Positions 46,438 through 57,570 of a DNA stretch of 64,000 nt are shown one piece after another. Origin of the DNA: Bacteroidales bacterium (GTDB taxonomy: Bacteria; Bacteroidota; Bacteroidia; Bacteroidales; UBA1715). A model generated the notes under the pieces. The model worked only from the letters and a program-made list of their open reading frames with translations. It was not told the origin of the DNA and ran no database searches. The DNA is taken from positions 1 through 64,000 of the forward strand of contig JADKDL010000010.1 of assembly GCA_016714605.1 (NCBI GenBank). The letters run 5' to 3'. Both the position numbers and the translations under genes were made by a program. How positions within the stretch are numbered: position 1 is the stretch's first letter; the number at the start of each line of letters is the position of its first letter.

Positions 46438-47512
46438 TTATTTTTTAATCATTGCCAAAAAGTCATCGAATAAAAATTCGGTATCAGTCGGACCGCTAGT
46501 AGCTTCCGGATGGAATTGAGCTGAAAATATAGGTTTTACTTTATGCTTAATGCCTTCGCAGGTGCCGTCGTTATTATTTACAAATAGCGGTTCCCAGTCG
46601 CCGGCAACTAAATCAATATCTACAGTATAGCCATGGTTTTGTGAGGTTATAAAGCAACGGTTTGTGCCTACCATTTGTACCGGTTGGTTGTGACTTCTAT
46701 GTCCGTATTTTAGTTTGTATGTTTGTGCTCCTGAAGCTAGACCTAAAAGCAAATTGCCCATACAAATTCCAAAAATAGGCTTATTGTTTGTTAAAGCTAT
46801 TTTTAAATGGTCAATAGTTTTCTGCAAAACCACCGGATTGCTATCCGTTTGAAATAAATAAACCATCATAATCTATGGTATTAAAATCAAAATCCCAAGG
46901 AACTCTTATTACGGTGGTGTCTCTTTTCAGAAAACATCTTATTATGTTATTTTTTACACCACAGTCTACCAACACAATTTTTCTTTTCCCGTTACCATAC
47001 GTTATTGGTTGCTTAACGCTCACCATATCTACAACGTTTTCGATTCCCGGATCGAAATAATCTACATCTTTACCATCAAATACAATTTTCCCCAACATAG
47101 TTCCACTTTCGCGAAGTTTCTTGGTAAGAGCTCTTGTATCGATTCCGTAAATACCGGGTACTTTGTTTTCTATAAGCCATTGACTAAGGCTCTTAGAAGC
47201 ATTCCAGTGATTGTATTCAAAAGAATAATCTGAAACAATAAATGCCGAAACTTGCACTTTTTCAGACTCAAAGTGCTTGTTTATACCGTATTCATCTTTA
47301 TCATCATTTGGTACTCCGTAATTTCCCATGAGTGGATATGTTGTAACGAGAATTTGCCCTTTGTAAGAGGCATCAGTCAAGCTTTCCGGATAACCAGTCA
47401 TGGCTGTATTAAATACTACTTCTCCAGAAATTGACGTCTCGTATCCAAAAGATTTCCCTTCATATTCACTTCCGTCTTTTAAAACAAGCTTAATCTTTTT
47501 CGGTTCCGACAT
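46438..47512 (-). CDS. carA: Carbamoyl-phosphate synthase small subunit CarA (one frame break)
   Basis: CarA is the glutamine amidotransferase subunit that supplies ammonia to CarB. The N-terminal half has LVLKDGSEYEGKSFGYETSISGEVVFNTAMTGYPESLTDASY and GIYGIDTRALTKKLRESG. The C-terminal amidotransferase half has KPIFGICMGNLLLGLASGA (catalytic Cys) and SAQFHPEATSGPTDTEFLF (His, Glu). Between them, FISNGPGNPVVLQ is expected, but at 46841-46846 the bases give GGA-TAG and only four bases where six are needed. This looks like a two-base loss with a substitution, not a homopolymer slip. About 358 residues when repaired. Confidence 0.93.
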
Positions 47513-47820
47513 TTCTTCTTCTTTATTTGTTTATACTCCAAAATTCCACAAATATATTGCGTTTATTTTTAGCAGACAAATAAAAAAAACATTTTAGAGG
47601 TAAAGTTATCAAACGATTGTTAATTACATTATTTTAATCAGTATTGTTCCATGTCTTGTAATGGTTTGTCATAATTTATTATTAGTTATATATTGTATTA
47701 AAATACAAATAATCAACACTTTAATTAATTCATATGTTTATGTGATTTGCTTATTTTTAGGGATTTTGTGCATTCGCAATTACTTGTATGTTTGTTAAAT
47801 ATTAATAATTAAAATATTTT
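47513..47820. other. Divergent intergenic region between carA and the porin gene
   Basis: 308 bases, strongly AT-rich. The two promoters must be here, but I see no box that fits the consensus well and no hairpin. Confidence 0.35.
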
Positions 47821-49032
47821 ATGATGAACAAAAAAAATATACTGGTATCTATAATTATTACTTTATTGTTTTCCTCGCTTAGTGGACAAAATATTGATTC
47901 TGTGAATAAAATTGTAAAGTCTAAAACAGAGCAGATGCTTTTATCCGATAGAAAATTGCAAATAGGTGGTTATGGTGAGGTACATGCAAATAAACCGCTT
48001 TCTGCAAATACTGAAAATAATGCAAGTCTTGATGTGCATAGAATGGTTTTGATGTTTGGTTATAATTTCAATCAAAAAATTCAGTTTGTTTCTGAAATTG
48101 AATTTGAACATGTGGTGGAGTTATATGTAGAACAAGCTTTTTTGCAATATAGGGTTAATGAGTTTTTGCAGTTTAGAGCTGGGTTGGTGCTTATTCCGGT
48201 TGGAATTATCAATGAAATTCATGAACCTACAACTTTTAATGGTGTTGAGAGACCTTTGATTGATAATGTTTTAGTACCAACTACTTGGCGTGAAATAGGT
48301 TTTGGGGTAACGGGGACAATTTTAGCTGCAAAATTAAAGTATCAAGCATATTTGGTAAATGGTTTTAATGGTTATGATGGAGTTTCGAATTTAAATGGAA
48401 AAAACGGATTTAGAAAAGCAAGGCAAAAGGGTGCTGAATCTTATATGAGTAGTCCGAATTTTGTTGCTAAAATAGATCATTATGGAATAAAGGGACTTAA
48501 TATAGGAGCTTCATTTTATTTTGGTAATACTCAGTCTGTTTTGTATGATGGAATTGAAAAATCTGATGAAGTTGCTCAATCGGTTGCAGATTCATCTGTA
48601 GTAGGTATTTCTCTGATTGCTGCCGATGCTAAGTATTCTTTGGGTGGATTGCGACTAAAGGGACAATTATACTATTCTCAAATTTCAAATACCCAGAAAT
48701 ATAACGAATTTACTGCTAAAAATAATGTAAATAATGACCTTGGAAGTAGCATGCTCGGTTTTTATGCAGAGCTTGGTTATAATGTTTTGAAACATACTAA
48801 AACAAAAGCAGAGTTAATTCCATTTGCTAGATATGAACAATTTGATACTCATGCCAGTGTTGATGCAATAACAGTTAAAAATTTGAGTTATAATACTACT
48901 GCTCTAACTTTTGGGTTAACTTGGAAAGTGACTCAGGGTGCGGTGGTAAAAACAGATGTTTTATTGTTAAAATCTGCAAATGATGCTGAATTTTCTAAAG
49001 TGCTGAATATAGGAATAGGAGTTTCTTTTTAA
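47821..49032 (+). CDS. Outer membrane porin-like protein
   Basis: The 403-residue protein has a signal peptide (IIITLLFSSLSGQ), then a long series of amphipathic strands ending with VLNIGIGVSF, the aromatic C-terminus of an outer membrane barrel. Segments such as LQIGGYGEVHANKPL, VHRMVLMFGYNFNQKIQFVSEIEFEHVVEL, YVEQAFLQYRVNEFLQFRAGLVLIPVG and PTTWREIGFGVTG resemble the phosphate-selective porin O/P group of Bacteroidota. The substrate is unknown. The FMN-binding protein gene follows 95 bases downstream. Confidence 0.85.
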   Translation: MMNKKNILVSIIITLLFSSLSGQNIDSVNKIVKSKTEQMLLSDRKLQIGGYGEVHANKPLSANTENNASLDVHRMVLMFGYNFNQKIQFVSEIEFEHVVELYVEQAFLQYRVNEFLQFRAGLVLIPVGIINEIHEPTTFNGVERPLIDNVLVPTTWREIGFGVTGTILAAKLKYQAYLVNGFNGYDGVSNLNGKNGFRKARQKGAESYMSSPNFVAKIDHYGIKGLNIGASFYFGNTQSVLYDGIEKSDEVAQSVADSSVVGISLIAADAKYSLGGLRLKGQLYYSQISNTQKYNEFTAKNNVNNDLGSSMLGFYAELGYNVLKHTKTKAELIPFARYEQFDTHASVDAITVKNLSYNTTALTFGLTWKVTQGAVVKTDVLLLKSANDAEFSKVLNIGIGVSF

Positions 49033-49127
49033 AACAAACAGTAGAAAATATTTTGTTTATTATCAAAATGAATATGTATATTGTGACCTGAATTGTGTGA
49101 ATTTTTTTAAATATAATCTGAAAGATA

Positions 49128-49700
49128 ATGAACAAAATATTACTATTCTTACTTTTAATTTGTTCTTCCGGAATAGAAATGTCGGCACAAGCTGTTATTG
49201 ATTTTCAACCCAAGATGCTTGATAAATGTATAATAAAAGTTTTTGAACAATCAGAAATTAAACTAGAACCACTTTTGCCGGGAAAACCTGAAATTTCAGA
49301 GCAATTGGTTAATGGATTGTATTATAATATTATATCAAGTGATTTTGAGGTTATAGGTTATAGTTATGTTGGGAGAGCCAATAGTTGCAAAATTTCAGGT
49401 TGCGATATTAAAACTGACGTTATTAATGAAAGCGGTTATGAGTTCTTTGATTATTTTATTCTCTATGATACTTCGGTGACGGTAATGAAAGTAAAAGTTT
49501 TTAATTACCAATCTACACATGGTCATGAAGTTACCGCAGAAGGTTGGTTAAAGCAGTTTGTGGGTTATAATCAAGAAAAAAGTCTTGATGTAGGCAAAGA
49601 AGTTGATGCTATTTCTGGAGCTACTGTAACAGTTGATGCTTTAACATTTGATGTAAAACGTGTCACAAAGCTATTGAATCGTTGGTTGCGAAATGAGTAA
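49128..49700 (+). CDS. FMN-binding domain protein (secreted)
   Basis: This 190-residue protein has a signal peptide (KILLFLLLICSSGIEMSAQA) and an RnfG/NqrC-type FMN-binding domain. The hallmark is VDAISGATVTVDALT near the C-terminus, where the SGAT Thr normally carries covalently bound FMN in these domains. A flavinylation motif of the D-x-S/T-G-A-T type fits ISGATVT, but whether ApbE modifies it is not shown. It lies downstream of the porin gene, suggesting an envelope electron-transfer or metal-related unit. Confidence 0.85.
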   Translation: MNKILLFLLLICSSGIEMSAQAVIDFQPKMLDKCIIKVFEQSEIKLEPLLPGKPEISEQLVNGLYYNIISSDFEVIGYSYVGRANSCKISGCDIKTDVINESGYEFFDYFILYDTSVTVMKVKVFNYQSTHGHEVTAEGWLKQFVGYNQEKSLDVGKEVDAISGATVTVDALTFDVKRVTKLLNRWLRNE

Positions 49701-49752
49701 GTATTTTAGTATATAAAGTTCAATAAATAATTCTAAATTATTGATTATTGTT

Positions 49753-50192
49753 TTACTTTTTAGGGTTTAAGGTTACATCAATTTTTTTAGTAATAGAACC
49801 TGCATACCATTCATCTTCTTCGTTTTCTAAATCAGCCTCTTTATAGTCAACCATTATTTCTTTCGATTCATAATCTCCATTGGTTGCCCCGTCAATATCA
49901 TTAAACTGAACAACAAAAGTTCTATCTTCAGGAATTACATTCATATTCTTCCTGAAATTTCCTTGAGTATCGGAATAACTAGTGTCATATTCAGTAATAA
50001 TTTGAATGCCACTCACTGCGCTTTTAGTTTCCGAATTTGTTAGTGTTACCGATAATTATATAATCGGCAGAAGGAAACACCATATTCAACCATTCCAGAT
50101 GATTTACAAGCAGTTTGAAAACCAAGTGCAGATATTATTACCGTTAAAATATAATTATACTGCTTCCAAAAACGTAAACTAATTTTGCTCAT
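49753..50192 (-). CDS. Radical SAM-associated putative lipoprotein (frame broken)
   Basis: From the ATG at 50190-50192 the frame starts MSKISLRFWKQYNYILTVII and reaches a lipobox-like SALGFQTAC. The sense then moves through other frames (PSADYIIIG, VTNSETKSAVSGIQIITEYDTSY) and ends in the open segment from 50016: DTQGNFRKNMNVIPEDRTFVVQFNDIDGATNGDYESKE. The domain order (lipoprotein signal, carboxypeptidase-regulatory-like repeat, acidic end) fits the Bacteroidota family found beside a radical SAM/SPASM gene. That partner is not next to it here. At least two frameshifts are needed. Confidence 0.65.
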
Positions 50193-50415
50193 AATTATTT
50201 CATCTATATTTTACAAGTATAAATATATTTTATTGAACATTGAAAAAATAATTAAAAAATTTATATTAAATAATTTTTTTTATTGAGTATAATTGTAAGT
50301 AAATCAGATAATAGAAAAAGATTTTTCAGGGATATGGTTAGTTTGTTAATTACTTATTTAGAAAAATCAATAAAGTTTTCAGAACTTCGCATGTGGGTAA
50401 AAAAAGAACAGAGCA

Positions 50416-53040
50416 ATGAGTGATTTAGATGAAATTGATGATAATGCCAGTGAGATAGAAAAGGATAACGATTCCTCGGCAGAAGCAGATATGGGGCATA
50501 TAACCTATGTATCGGGTATGTATGAAAATTGGTTTCTTGATTATGCATCGTATGTAATCATGGAACGTGCAGTACCGCATTTGTTTGATGGTCTCAAACC
50601 GGTACAGAGGCGTATTATGCACTCAATGAAACGAATGGATGATGGCAGATATAATAAGGTTGCAAATATTATTGGTCACACCATGCAATTTCACCCTCAT
50701 GGCGATGCTTCAATAGGCGATGCTTTAGTTGGTCTGGGGCAGAAAGATTTGCTTATTGATATGCAGGGAAACTGGGGTAATATTTATACTGGAGACGGAG
50801 CTGCTGCTGCAAGATATATTGAGGCTAGACTTTCTAAATTTGCCAATGATGTAGTTTTCAACCCAAAAACTACAAAATGGAAATCATCTTACGATGGTAG
50901 AAATAAAGAACCTATTACATTGCCGGTTAAATTTCCTCTTTTGCTTGCGCAAGGAGTAGAGGGTATTGCAGTAGGACTGAAAACCACAATTCTTCCTCAC
51001 AATTTCTTAGAACTTATCGATGCTTGTATTGCATATCTTAAAAATGAAGATTTTGAAATTTTTCCTGATTTTCCTACCGGAGGATTTGCCGATTGTTCTA
51101 AATACAATGATGGATTACGTGGCGGAAAAGTGAAAATTAGAGCCAAAATAAGCAAGTTAGACAATAAAACATTAATAGTTACAGAATTACCTTTTGGTAA
51201 TACAACCCAAACGCTTATAGATTCTATTTTAAAAGCAAATGATAAGGGAACAATAAAAATCAAAAAGGTAGATGATAATACTGCTGCCGAAGTTGAAATT
51301 CTTATACATTTAGCTCCAGGTGTCTCGCCCGATGAGACAATAGATGCCTTGTATGTTTTCACCAACTGCGAAGTTTCTGTATCTCCAGATTCTTGTATTA
51401 TTTTTAATAATAAACCAACCTTAATGGGGGTGAAAGAAATGCTTAAGCATTCTGCAAACCATACCGTTGAATTATTAAAAGAAGAATTGAGAATTCGCAT
51501 GAATGAACTCAAGGAAGACTGGATGAAGGCTTCTTTGGAGAAAATATTTATTTTGAACGAAATTTATGAGAAAATAAAGCCTTGTAAAACAGAGGAGGCA
51601 ATTATTGATACAATTTTTGATGGATTACAACCATATATCAAGGGGTTTTGGAGAGAAGTGACCCGAGAAGATTGCGTAAAATTATCAAACATACCAATTA
51701 AAAGAATCTCCAAATTCAGTTCTTTTGCTGCCGATGATTATATAAAGAACACTGAACTTGAAATGGATGAAGTTCAAAACCATATAGATAATATTATTGA
51801 TTATACAATTAATTATTATAATCAAATAAGAAAAAAATATGGCAAAGGAAAAGAAAGAAAAACTGAATTACGATTCTTTGAACTGATTGAAGCTACTCAG
51901 GTTGCTGTTGCTAATACCAAACTATATGTAAATTATGAAGACGGCTTTATTGGTACTTCCCTCAAGAAAGATACTTTCTTATTTGATTGTTCTGATTTAG
52001 ATGATGTTATAATATTTAGAGAAGACGGAACCTATTATATAACTAAGGTGTGTGAAAAGGCTTTTGTTGGTAAAAATGTTATTCATATAGGTGTATTTAA
52101 AAGAAATGACGAACGTACTATTTACAATGCTGTATATAGAGATGGTGAAACCGGAATAGCTTATCAGAAGCGGTTTCCGGCTACAGGTCTTACTCGCGAC
52201 AAGGAATATAATATTACAAAAGGAACAAAAAATTCTAAAATTTTATACTTCACCGCAAATCCTAACGGGGAAGCAGAGATTATTCGGGTGCATTTAAGAC
52301 CGAGAACGCATCTTAAAAAAGCTTCGTTTGAGTTTGATTTCAGTAGTTTATCTATTAGAGGCAGGTCTTCTTTAGGAAATATACTTACAAAACATCAAGT
52401 GCTTAAAATACAAAAGATTGAAGAGGGTATTTCTACTTTGGGCGGAAGAAAAATTTGGTACGATCCGGAAACAAGAAGATTGAATGATAATGAGCATGGT
52501 AATTTTTTAGGTGAGTTTAAAGGTGCCGATAAGATATTGGTTATCACCAAAACTGGAAAATTTGCACTCACCACATTCGATTTATCTAACCATTATGAGG
52601 AAGATATCTATCTGATTCAAAAATATGAAGATGGCACAACCGTTTCGGCAGTGTTTTTCGACGGCGAACAGGATTATATTTATGTAAAACGTTTTAAAAT
52701 AGAGGAGTCGCTTAAATATCAAGATTTTATAGGTGAACATGATAAGTCTGTGCTTTATACCATTTCTTTAGATTTATTTCCTCAGTTGGAGATAATTTTT
52801 GGTGGCAAACATGCTCACAGAGAAAAAGAATGTATTGATGTTGATGAGTTTATAGGAGTGAAGGGCTTCAAAGCTAAAGGAAAGAGATTGAGTACATTTG
52901 AGGTTAAAACAGTAACGTTTATTGAGCCTCTTGAAAAGGAAATCCCGCAAGAGATTGAAGATGAGCCTATAAATGACCCTGACACCGATGAAGATACTCT
53001 TAAAGGAAATTATGAGGGTAAACAACAGAGCTTGTTTTAA
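50416..53040 (+). CDS. parC: DNA topoisomerase IV subunit A
   Basis: The 874-residue protein is the DNA-cleaving subunit of a type IIA topoisomerase. It has FLDYASYVIMERAVPHLFDGLKPVQRRIMHSM, HPHGDASIGDALVGLGQK, and the catalytic Tyr 134 in AAAARYIEARLSK, followed by the winged-helix and tower sequences and a C-terminal propeller. The acidic N-terminal extension and lack of a GyrA-type box in the C-terminal half favour ParC over GyrA. Its ParE partner is not adjacent. The frame is intact and a terminator follows. Confidence 0.9.
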   Translation: MSDLDEIDDNASEIEKDNDSSAEADMGHITYVSGMYENWFLDYASYVIMERAVPHLFDGLKPVQRRIMHSMKRMDDGRYNKVANIIGHTMQFHPHGDASIGDALVGLGQKDLLIDMQGNWGNIYTGDGAAAARYIEARLSKFANDVVFNPKTTKWKSSYDGRNKEPITLPVKFPLLLAQGVEGIAVGLKTTILPHNFLELIDACIAYLKNEDFEIFPDFPTGGFADCSKYNDGLRGGKVKIRAKISKLDNKTLIVTELPFGNTTQTLIDSILKANDKGTIKIKKVDDNTAAEVEILIHLAPGVSPDETIDALYVFTNCEVSVSPDSCIIFNNKPTLMGVKEMLKHSANHTVELLKEELRIRMNELKEDWMKASLEKIFILNEIYEKIKPCKTEEAIIDTIFDGLQPYIKGFWREVTREDCVKLSNIPIKRISKFSSFAADDYIKNTELEMDEVQNHIDNIIDYTINYYNQIRKKYGKGKERKTELRFFELIEATQVAVANTKLYVNYEDGFIGTSLKKDTFLFDCSDLDDVIIFREDGTYYITKVCEKAFVGKNVIHIGVFKRNDERTIYNAVYRDGETGIAYQKRFPATGLTRDKEYNITKGTKNSKILYFTANPNGEAEIIRVHLRPRTHLKKASFEFDFSSLSIRGRSSLGNILTKHQVLKIQKIEEGISTLGGRKIWYDPETRRLNDNEHGNFLGEFKGADKILVITKTGKFALTTFDLSNHYEEDIYLIQKYEDGTTVSAVFFDGEQDYIYVKRFKIEESLKYQDFIGEHDKSVLYTISLDLFPQLEIIFGGKHAHREKECIDVDEFIGVKGFKAKGKRLSTFEVKTVTFIEPLEKEIPQEIEDEPINDPDTDEDTLKGNYEGKQQSLF

Positions 53041-53070
53041 TCTATAAAACGGTTATCAGATTATTATAAG

Positions 53071-53118
53071 AGCATCTCTAAAAACGCAGATAATAGTAGT
53101 TTTTAGAGATGCTTTTTT
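53071..53118 (+). terminator. Intrinsic terminator of parC
   Basis: AGCATCTCTAAAAAC pairs with GTTTTTAGAGATGCT and a T run follows. Confidence 0.92.
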
Positions 53119-53155
53119 AGTTTTATTACTTGCTAAAATGCAAATATCTAAGAAC

Positions 53156-53802
53156 TTAATTATTACTGAATACAGAATTTATTATAATATAACCAACCAA
53201 AAGTCCAATACCCGAGCCTAACAAAGAACTTTTTAGTCTTTTGTTTCTTACTCGGTTTTGTATCCGTCAATATAGTCCGGATTGTTGTTGTTAGTTGACT
53301 TTGCAACTCTTTTATTTGGAATTATAAAAGATACTGTAGCACAGTAAACTACCGGAATTATTGGGGCATAAAAATTATTAATTTTTGCTTTATAATGACC
53401 ATCGGCATCTTTCTGAACATTTGATATAATCATAAAATGAGATAAAAACCCTAATCCGGCACCTATTATTCCCGCAGTAGTTGCTTTGTAATGTTTTTTT
53501 GAGTCAACAATACCATCAACATAATTTATCATATCATGTAATTCTAAATCATATCCAATTTTGGGGTTTTGTTTATATACAAAAGTGACTTCACCAACAG
53601 AGTCTTTTATTGAAAACACATCTTCAATATCAAGAATTTCTGTGTTGAAAAATCTGTTTTGAAAATATAATTCGGGTAAACTATCAGAAATTTTAATATT
53701 ATAGGCAGGTATAAATTCACCTTCTGTTGTTAGTATAGTGCTTTGAGATAGTGAATTAAGGCTCAATATGACAACAAATAAAAGGGTGTAAATCTTGTTC
53801 AT
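53156..53802 (-). CDS. Secreted hypothetical protein with C-terminal glycine-rich helices
   Basis: A signal peptide (LLFVVILSLNSLSQS) starts the protein. A beta-rich region follows (EFIPAYNIKISDSLPELYFQNRF, VFSIKDSVGEVTFVYKQ), then glycine-rich hydrophobic segments (ATTAGIIGAGLGFLSHFMIIS; YAPIIPVVYCATVSFIIP). The first frame stops at 53248, but the shifted frame continues RLKSSLLGSGIGLLVGYIIINSVFSNN to a TAA at 53156-53158. This matches the style of the earlier segments, so one indel near 53255 probably shortened the gene. I do not recognise the family. Confidence 0.6.
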
Positions 53803-53887
53803 AACTTATTAATAGGTTAAACTTTTAAGTAAATGTATTTATATAATTTTGAATTTGACAAATTTTTAAAGCTTTTATTAAAAAAAC

Positions 53888-56733
53888 ATGGCAATTTATA
53901 ACTTTTTGAGTAGGCATATTGGTACAGAATCCGATTCTGTATCAAAATTGAAGGAGTTGGGTTTTGATTCTGTTAATCAATTGATTGATAATGTTGTACC
54001 AAAATCAATAAGGTTAGAACAAGCATTAAACATCGGCGTTGAATTTTCTGAGTTCAGTTATTTGAAAAATCTAAAAGAAATAGCTAAGAAGAATAAGAAT
54101 TTCAATACGTTCATTGGTCAGGGTTTTTATGGCACTATCATGCCATCACCAATACAGAGAAATATGTTGGAAAACCCTTCTTGGTACACATCATATACTC
54201 CATACCAAGCAGAAATTTCGCAGGGGCGCTTAGAGGCATTGCTCAATTTTCAAACTATGGTTATAGATCTTACAGCTATGGATATTGCAAACGCTTCATT
54301 GCTCGATGAAGCCTCTGCTGCCTCAGAAGCTGTTATGATGCTCTATAACGCGCGTTCACGAGAGGCTATTAAAAATAATGTTAAAAAATTATTTGTTGAC
54401 AAAAATATCTTTATTCAGAATATTTCTGTTATTGAAACAAGAATAGAGGCATTTGATATAGAATTGGTTATAGGAGATGTTACAAGTTTAGAAAGTGCAA
54501 AAGATTATTTTGCTGTTGTAGTACAATATCCAACTGCTACTGGTAATGTTGCTGATTATAAAAAAGTTGCAGACATTGCACATGAAAGTGAAGCCGGAAT
54601 TATTGTAATTGCTGACTTATTATCTCTAGCCTTGATAACTCCTCCCGGAGAGTGGGGCGCTGATGTAGTTGTAGGCTCTACTCAAAGATTTGGTATCCCG
54701 ATGGGTTTTGGTGGACCACATGCTGCGTATTTTGCAACAAAAGAAGCTTTTGCAAGAAAAATTCCTGGGCGAATAATAGGTGTTTCTAAAGATATACACA
54801 ATAAAACTGCTTACAGAATGGCTTTACAAACCCGTGAGCAGCACATTAAAAGAGAAAAAGCTACTTCCAATATTTGTACAGCCCAAGCATTGTTGGCTAA
54901 TATGGCTGGAATGTATGCAGTATATCATGGAAAAGAAGGTGTTTGGCTATTGCACAACAAATTCACCAGTTAACCGGTACTTTGGCTGTTGGTCTGAAAC
55001 AACTTGGTTTTAAATTGCTGCATGATTCTCATTTTGATACAGTTTCATTTGCTTTAGATGCTTCAATGCGCGATAAACTTTTAAATTTATCAGTACAAAA
55101 AGAAATTAATATAAATTTTGCAGATGCCTATGTATCAATAAGTTTTGATGAAACAAAAAATGAGTCTGATGTTAAAGCTTTACTTTCTTTATTTTCCGAT
55201 TTAATTGGAGCAAAAGCCATTATGCCTGATTTAAATTCTAAAACCACTATTCCGCAACAACTGCAACGTACCAGCGATTTTTTGACTGCCACTGTATTTA
55301 AAAAATACCGTACCGAACATGAACTAATGCGATACATCAAAAAACTTGAGCGCAAAGATATTTCATTAACACATTCAATGATTTCTTTAGGTTCTTGTAC
55401 CATGAAATTGAATTCAGCAACATCAATGTTTGCACTGAGTTGGCCCGAGTTTGCAAATGTGCATCCTTTTGTTCCTGAAAACCAATCAGAAGGATATAAT
55501 AAGGTAATTGCTGAATTGTCTGAGGCATTATGTAAAATCACAGGTTTTGATGCCATTTCATTACAACCCAATTCTGGTGCTACAGGCGAATATGCTGGCT
55601 TGCTTACCATAAGAGCATATCATAAGAAAAATAATCAAGCTCAACGAAATATTATTCTAATTCCTGCATCGGCACATGGAACCAATCCGGCTAGTGCTAT
55701 TGTAGCAGGTTTTGAAACGGTTACCATATCTTGCGATGCAACAGGTAATATAAATGTTCAGGATTTACAGGAGAAAGCTCTTCAATATGAATCTGTTCTT
55801 GCCGGTTTAATGGTTACTTACCCGTCTACACACGGTGTATTTGAAGATGATATTTTAACGGTTACTCAAACTATTCACAATCATGGTGGTTTGGTCTATA
55901 TGGATGGCGCTAATATGAATGCTCAGGTTGGTTTAACCAATCCGGTTTCTATTGGAGCCGATGTTTGCCATCTGAATTTACATAAAACATTTGGAATACC
56001 TCATGGTGGTGGTGGACCGGGTGTTGGTCCTGTGCTTGCAAAAGCATTCTTGGCTGAATTTTTACCTGGTCACCCGTATGCTGCAAATGGAAAAAAAATG
56101 GTAGTAAAAGCAATTGCATCAGCTCCTTACGGAAATGCAAACGTTTTGCTTATTTCACATGCATATATTAAGCTTTTGGGTGAAACAGGTTTAACTAAAT
56201 CAACTCAAATGGCTATTCTTAATGCAAACTATATTGCAAAACGTTTAAAGGATTTTTACCAGACTTTATATGTTGGGAAAAATGGATTTGTGGCTCATGA
56301 ATTAATTCTTGATTGTAGAGAATTTAAAAAAACTGCTGAAATTGAAGTAATCGATATTGCAAAACGATTGATGGATTATGGATTTCATGCTCCAACGGTT
56401 TCGTTTCCTGTTCCAGGTACTTTAATGATAGAACCAACAGAGAGTGAATCTGTTGAAGAGCTTGATAGATTCATTGAAGCAATGATTGAAATTAGAAAAG
56501 AAATAAAAGAAATTGAAGATGGTAAAGCAGACAAAAAAATTAACTTGCTTAAAAATGCACCACATACTCAAAGTCTTTTAATATCTGATAGTTATGATTA
56601 CCCTTATTCGAGAGAACGCGCGGCATTTCCTCTAGAATGGATAGCTGAGAATAAGTTTTGGCCTTCAGTTTCACGGATAAATGATGCTTTGGGTGACCGT
56701 AATTTGGTGTGTTCGTGTAATTCCGTATTTTGA
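53888..56733 (+). CDS. gcvP: Glycine dehydrogenase (decarboxylating) GcvP (one frameshift)
   Basis: This P-protein of the glycine cleavage system is a PLP enzyme. The N-terminal half runs from FLSRHIGTESDSVSKLKELG through FNTFIGQGFYGT, WYTSYTPYQAEISQGRLEALLNFQTMV and GFGGPHAAYFATK. The C-terminal half has TEHELMRYIKKLERKDISLTHSMISLGSCTMKLNSAT, SAHGTNPASA and the PLP Lys in HLNLHKTFGIPHGGGGPG. One G is missing at 54945-54946 (EGVW-AIAQQIHQLTG needs TGGG), which splits the gene. The repaired protein has about 949 residues, normal for the fused bacterial form. Confidence 0.95.
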
Positions 56734-56924
56734 TAGGTAATTTTATGTAATTTTCAATTACTTATATACTACTGTAATACTGCTTGTTAATAATAAAATG
56801 AATTTTTAAATAATTGAATTATAGCTATTTAGATTAGTCAATTATTTGTTCGAAATATGCAAATTAATATAGTTAAATGAGTATTGTTCTATTAAATATT
56901 ATTTTTTTTGTGTGTAAATATTAT

Positions 56925-56932
56925 TATATTTG
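56925..56932 (+). promoter_or_regulatory. Candidate -7 box upstream of the AP2 protein gene
   Basis: TATATTTG fits TAnnTTTG. A TTTG at 56907-56910 lies only 14 bases upstream, which is shorter than usual for the -33 element, so the call is tentative. The rest of 56734-57012 holds nothing recognisable, and no valS start. Confidence 0.35.
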
Positions 56933-57012
56933 TAAATCTAAGATTTGAGAGAGAATTTCTTAGAATAAATTGAATTAAGAAACCTTTATTTAATAACCTA
57001 ATATTTCTTTAT

Positions 57013-57570
57013 ATGCTTTGTAAATTGAAATTAAAAAATGCTGAGGCAGACGCTATTTTAGATAGCGAGACTTATGAGTACATCATCAGCAATGATTATC
57101 TCAAAAAAATTAAGTTTGTTGAAAATTTGAGAAGACATTCTAGCGGATATGCTTTCTTTCAAAAAAACTGGAGACAATTGGACGGTTCGTACAAATGCGA
57201 AACTATTTACTTGCACAAAGTAATAGCTGAAAAATTTGTTTCAAAACCAGATCTAGGAAAGAGACTATTTGTAAGATTCAACAATGGTAATCCACTTGAT
57301 TGTAAAATTACAAATTTAGAGTGGACTACATTATCAAATGTTGTAAGAAACACTGATAAAACAGACAACAAACTTGGTTACAGAGGTGTGGTAAAAGACA
57401 GAAAAAAATTCAGAGCTGTTATTTATCAAGACCGTAAACCGCTTAGTTTAGGTTCTTTTGATACTGCTGAAGAAGCTGCAGAAGCTTACAACAGAAAATC
57501 TGTTGAATTATTTGGACCAACAAGAAGTCTAACTCCAAACCAGACAACAGACCCGCATATACAATTGTAA
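57013..57570 (+). CDS. HNH-like/AP2-domain protein (3' end joined to valS)
   Basis: The first ~115 residues match the HNH homing-endonuclease layout (IYLHKVIAEKFVSKPDLGKRLFV, NGNPLDCKITNLEWTTLSN). The position that is usually V-N-H-I-D-G reads V-R-F-N-N-G, so the catalytic His is absent. Residues about 120-170 form an AP2 DNA-binding domain (GYRGVVKDRKKFRAVIYQDRK, LGSFDTAEEAAEAYNRKSVELFG). This family is probably a DNA-binding regulator derived from a homing endonuclease. Relatives end near FG-x-T-R-SLN, so the last dozen codons (PNQTTDPHIQL) are probably valS DNA read out of frame. Confidence 0.8.
   Translation: MLCKLKLKNAEADAILDSETYEYIISNDYLKKIKFVENLRRHSSGYAFFQKNWRQLDGSYKCETIYLHKVIAEKFVSKPDLGKRLFVRFNNGNPLDCKITNLEWTTLSNVVRNTDKTDNKLGYRGVVKDRKKFRAVIYQDRKPLSLGSFDTAEEAAEAYNRKSVELFGPTRSLTPNQTTDPHIQL

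Noticed and set aside
50416..53040. GyrA rather than ParC
   Set aside because: The C-terminal half lacks a recognisable GyrA box, and the N-terminal acidic extension is typical of Bacteroidota ParC.
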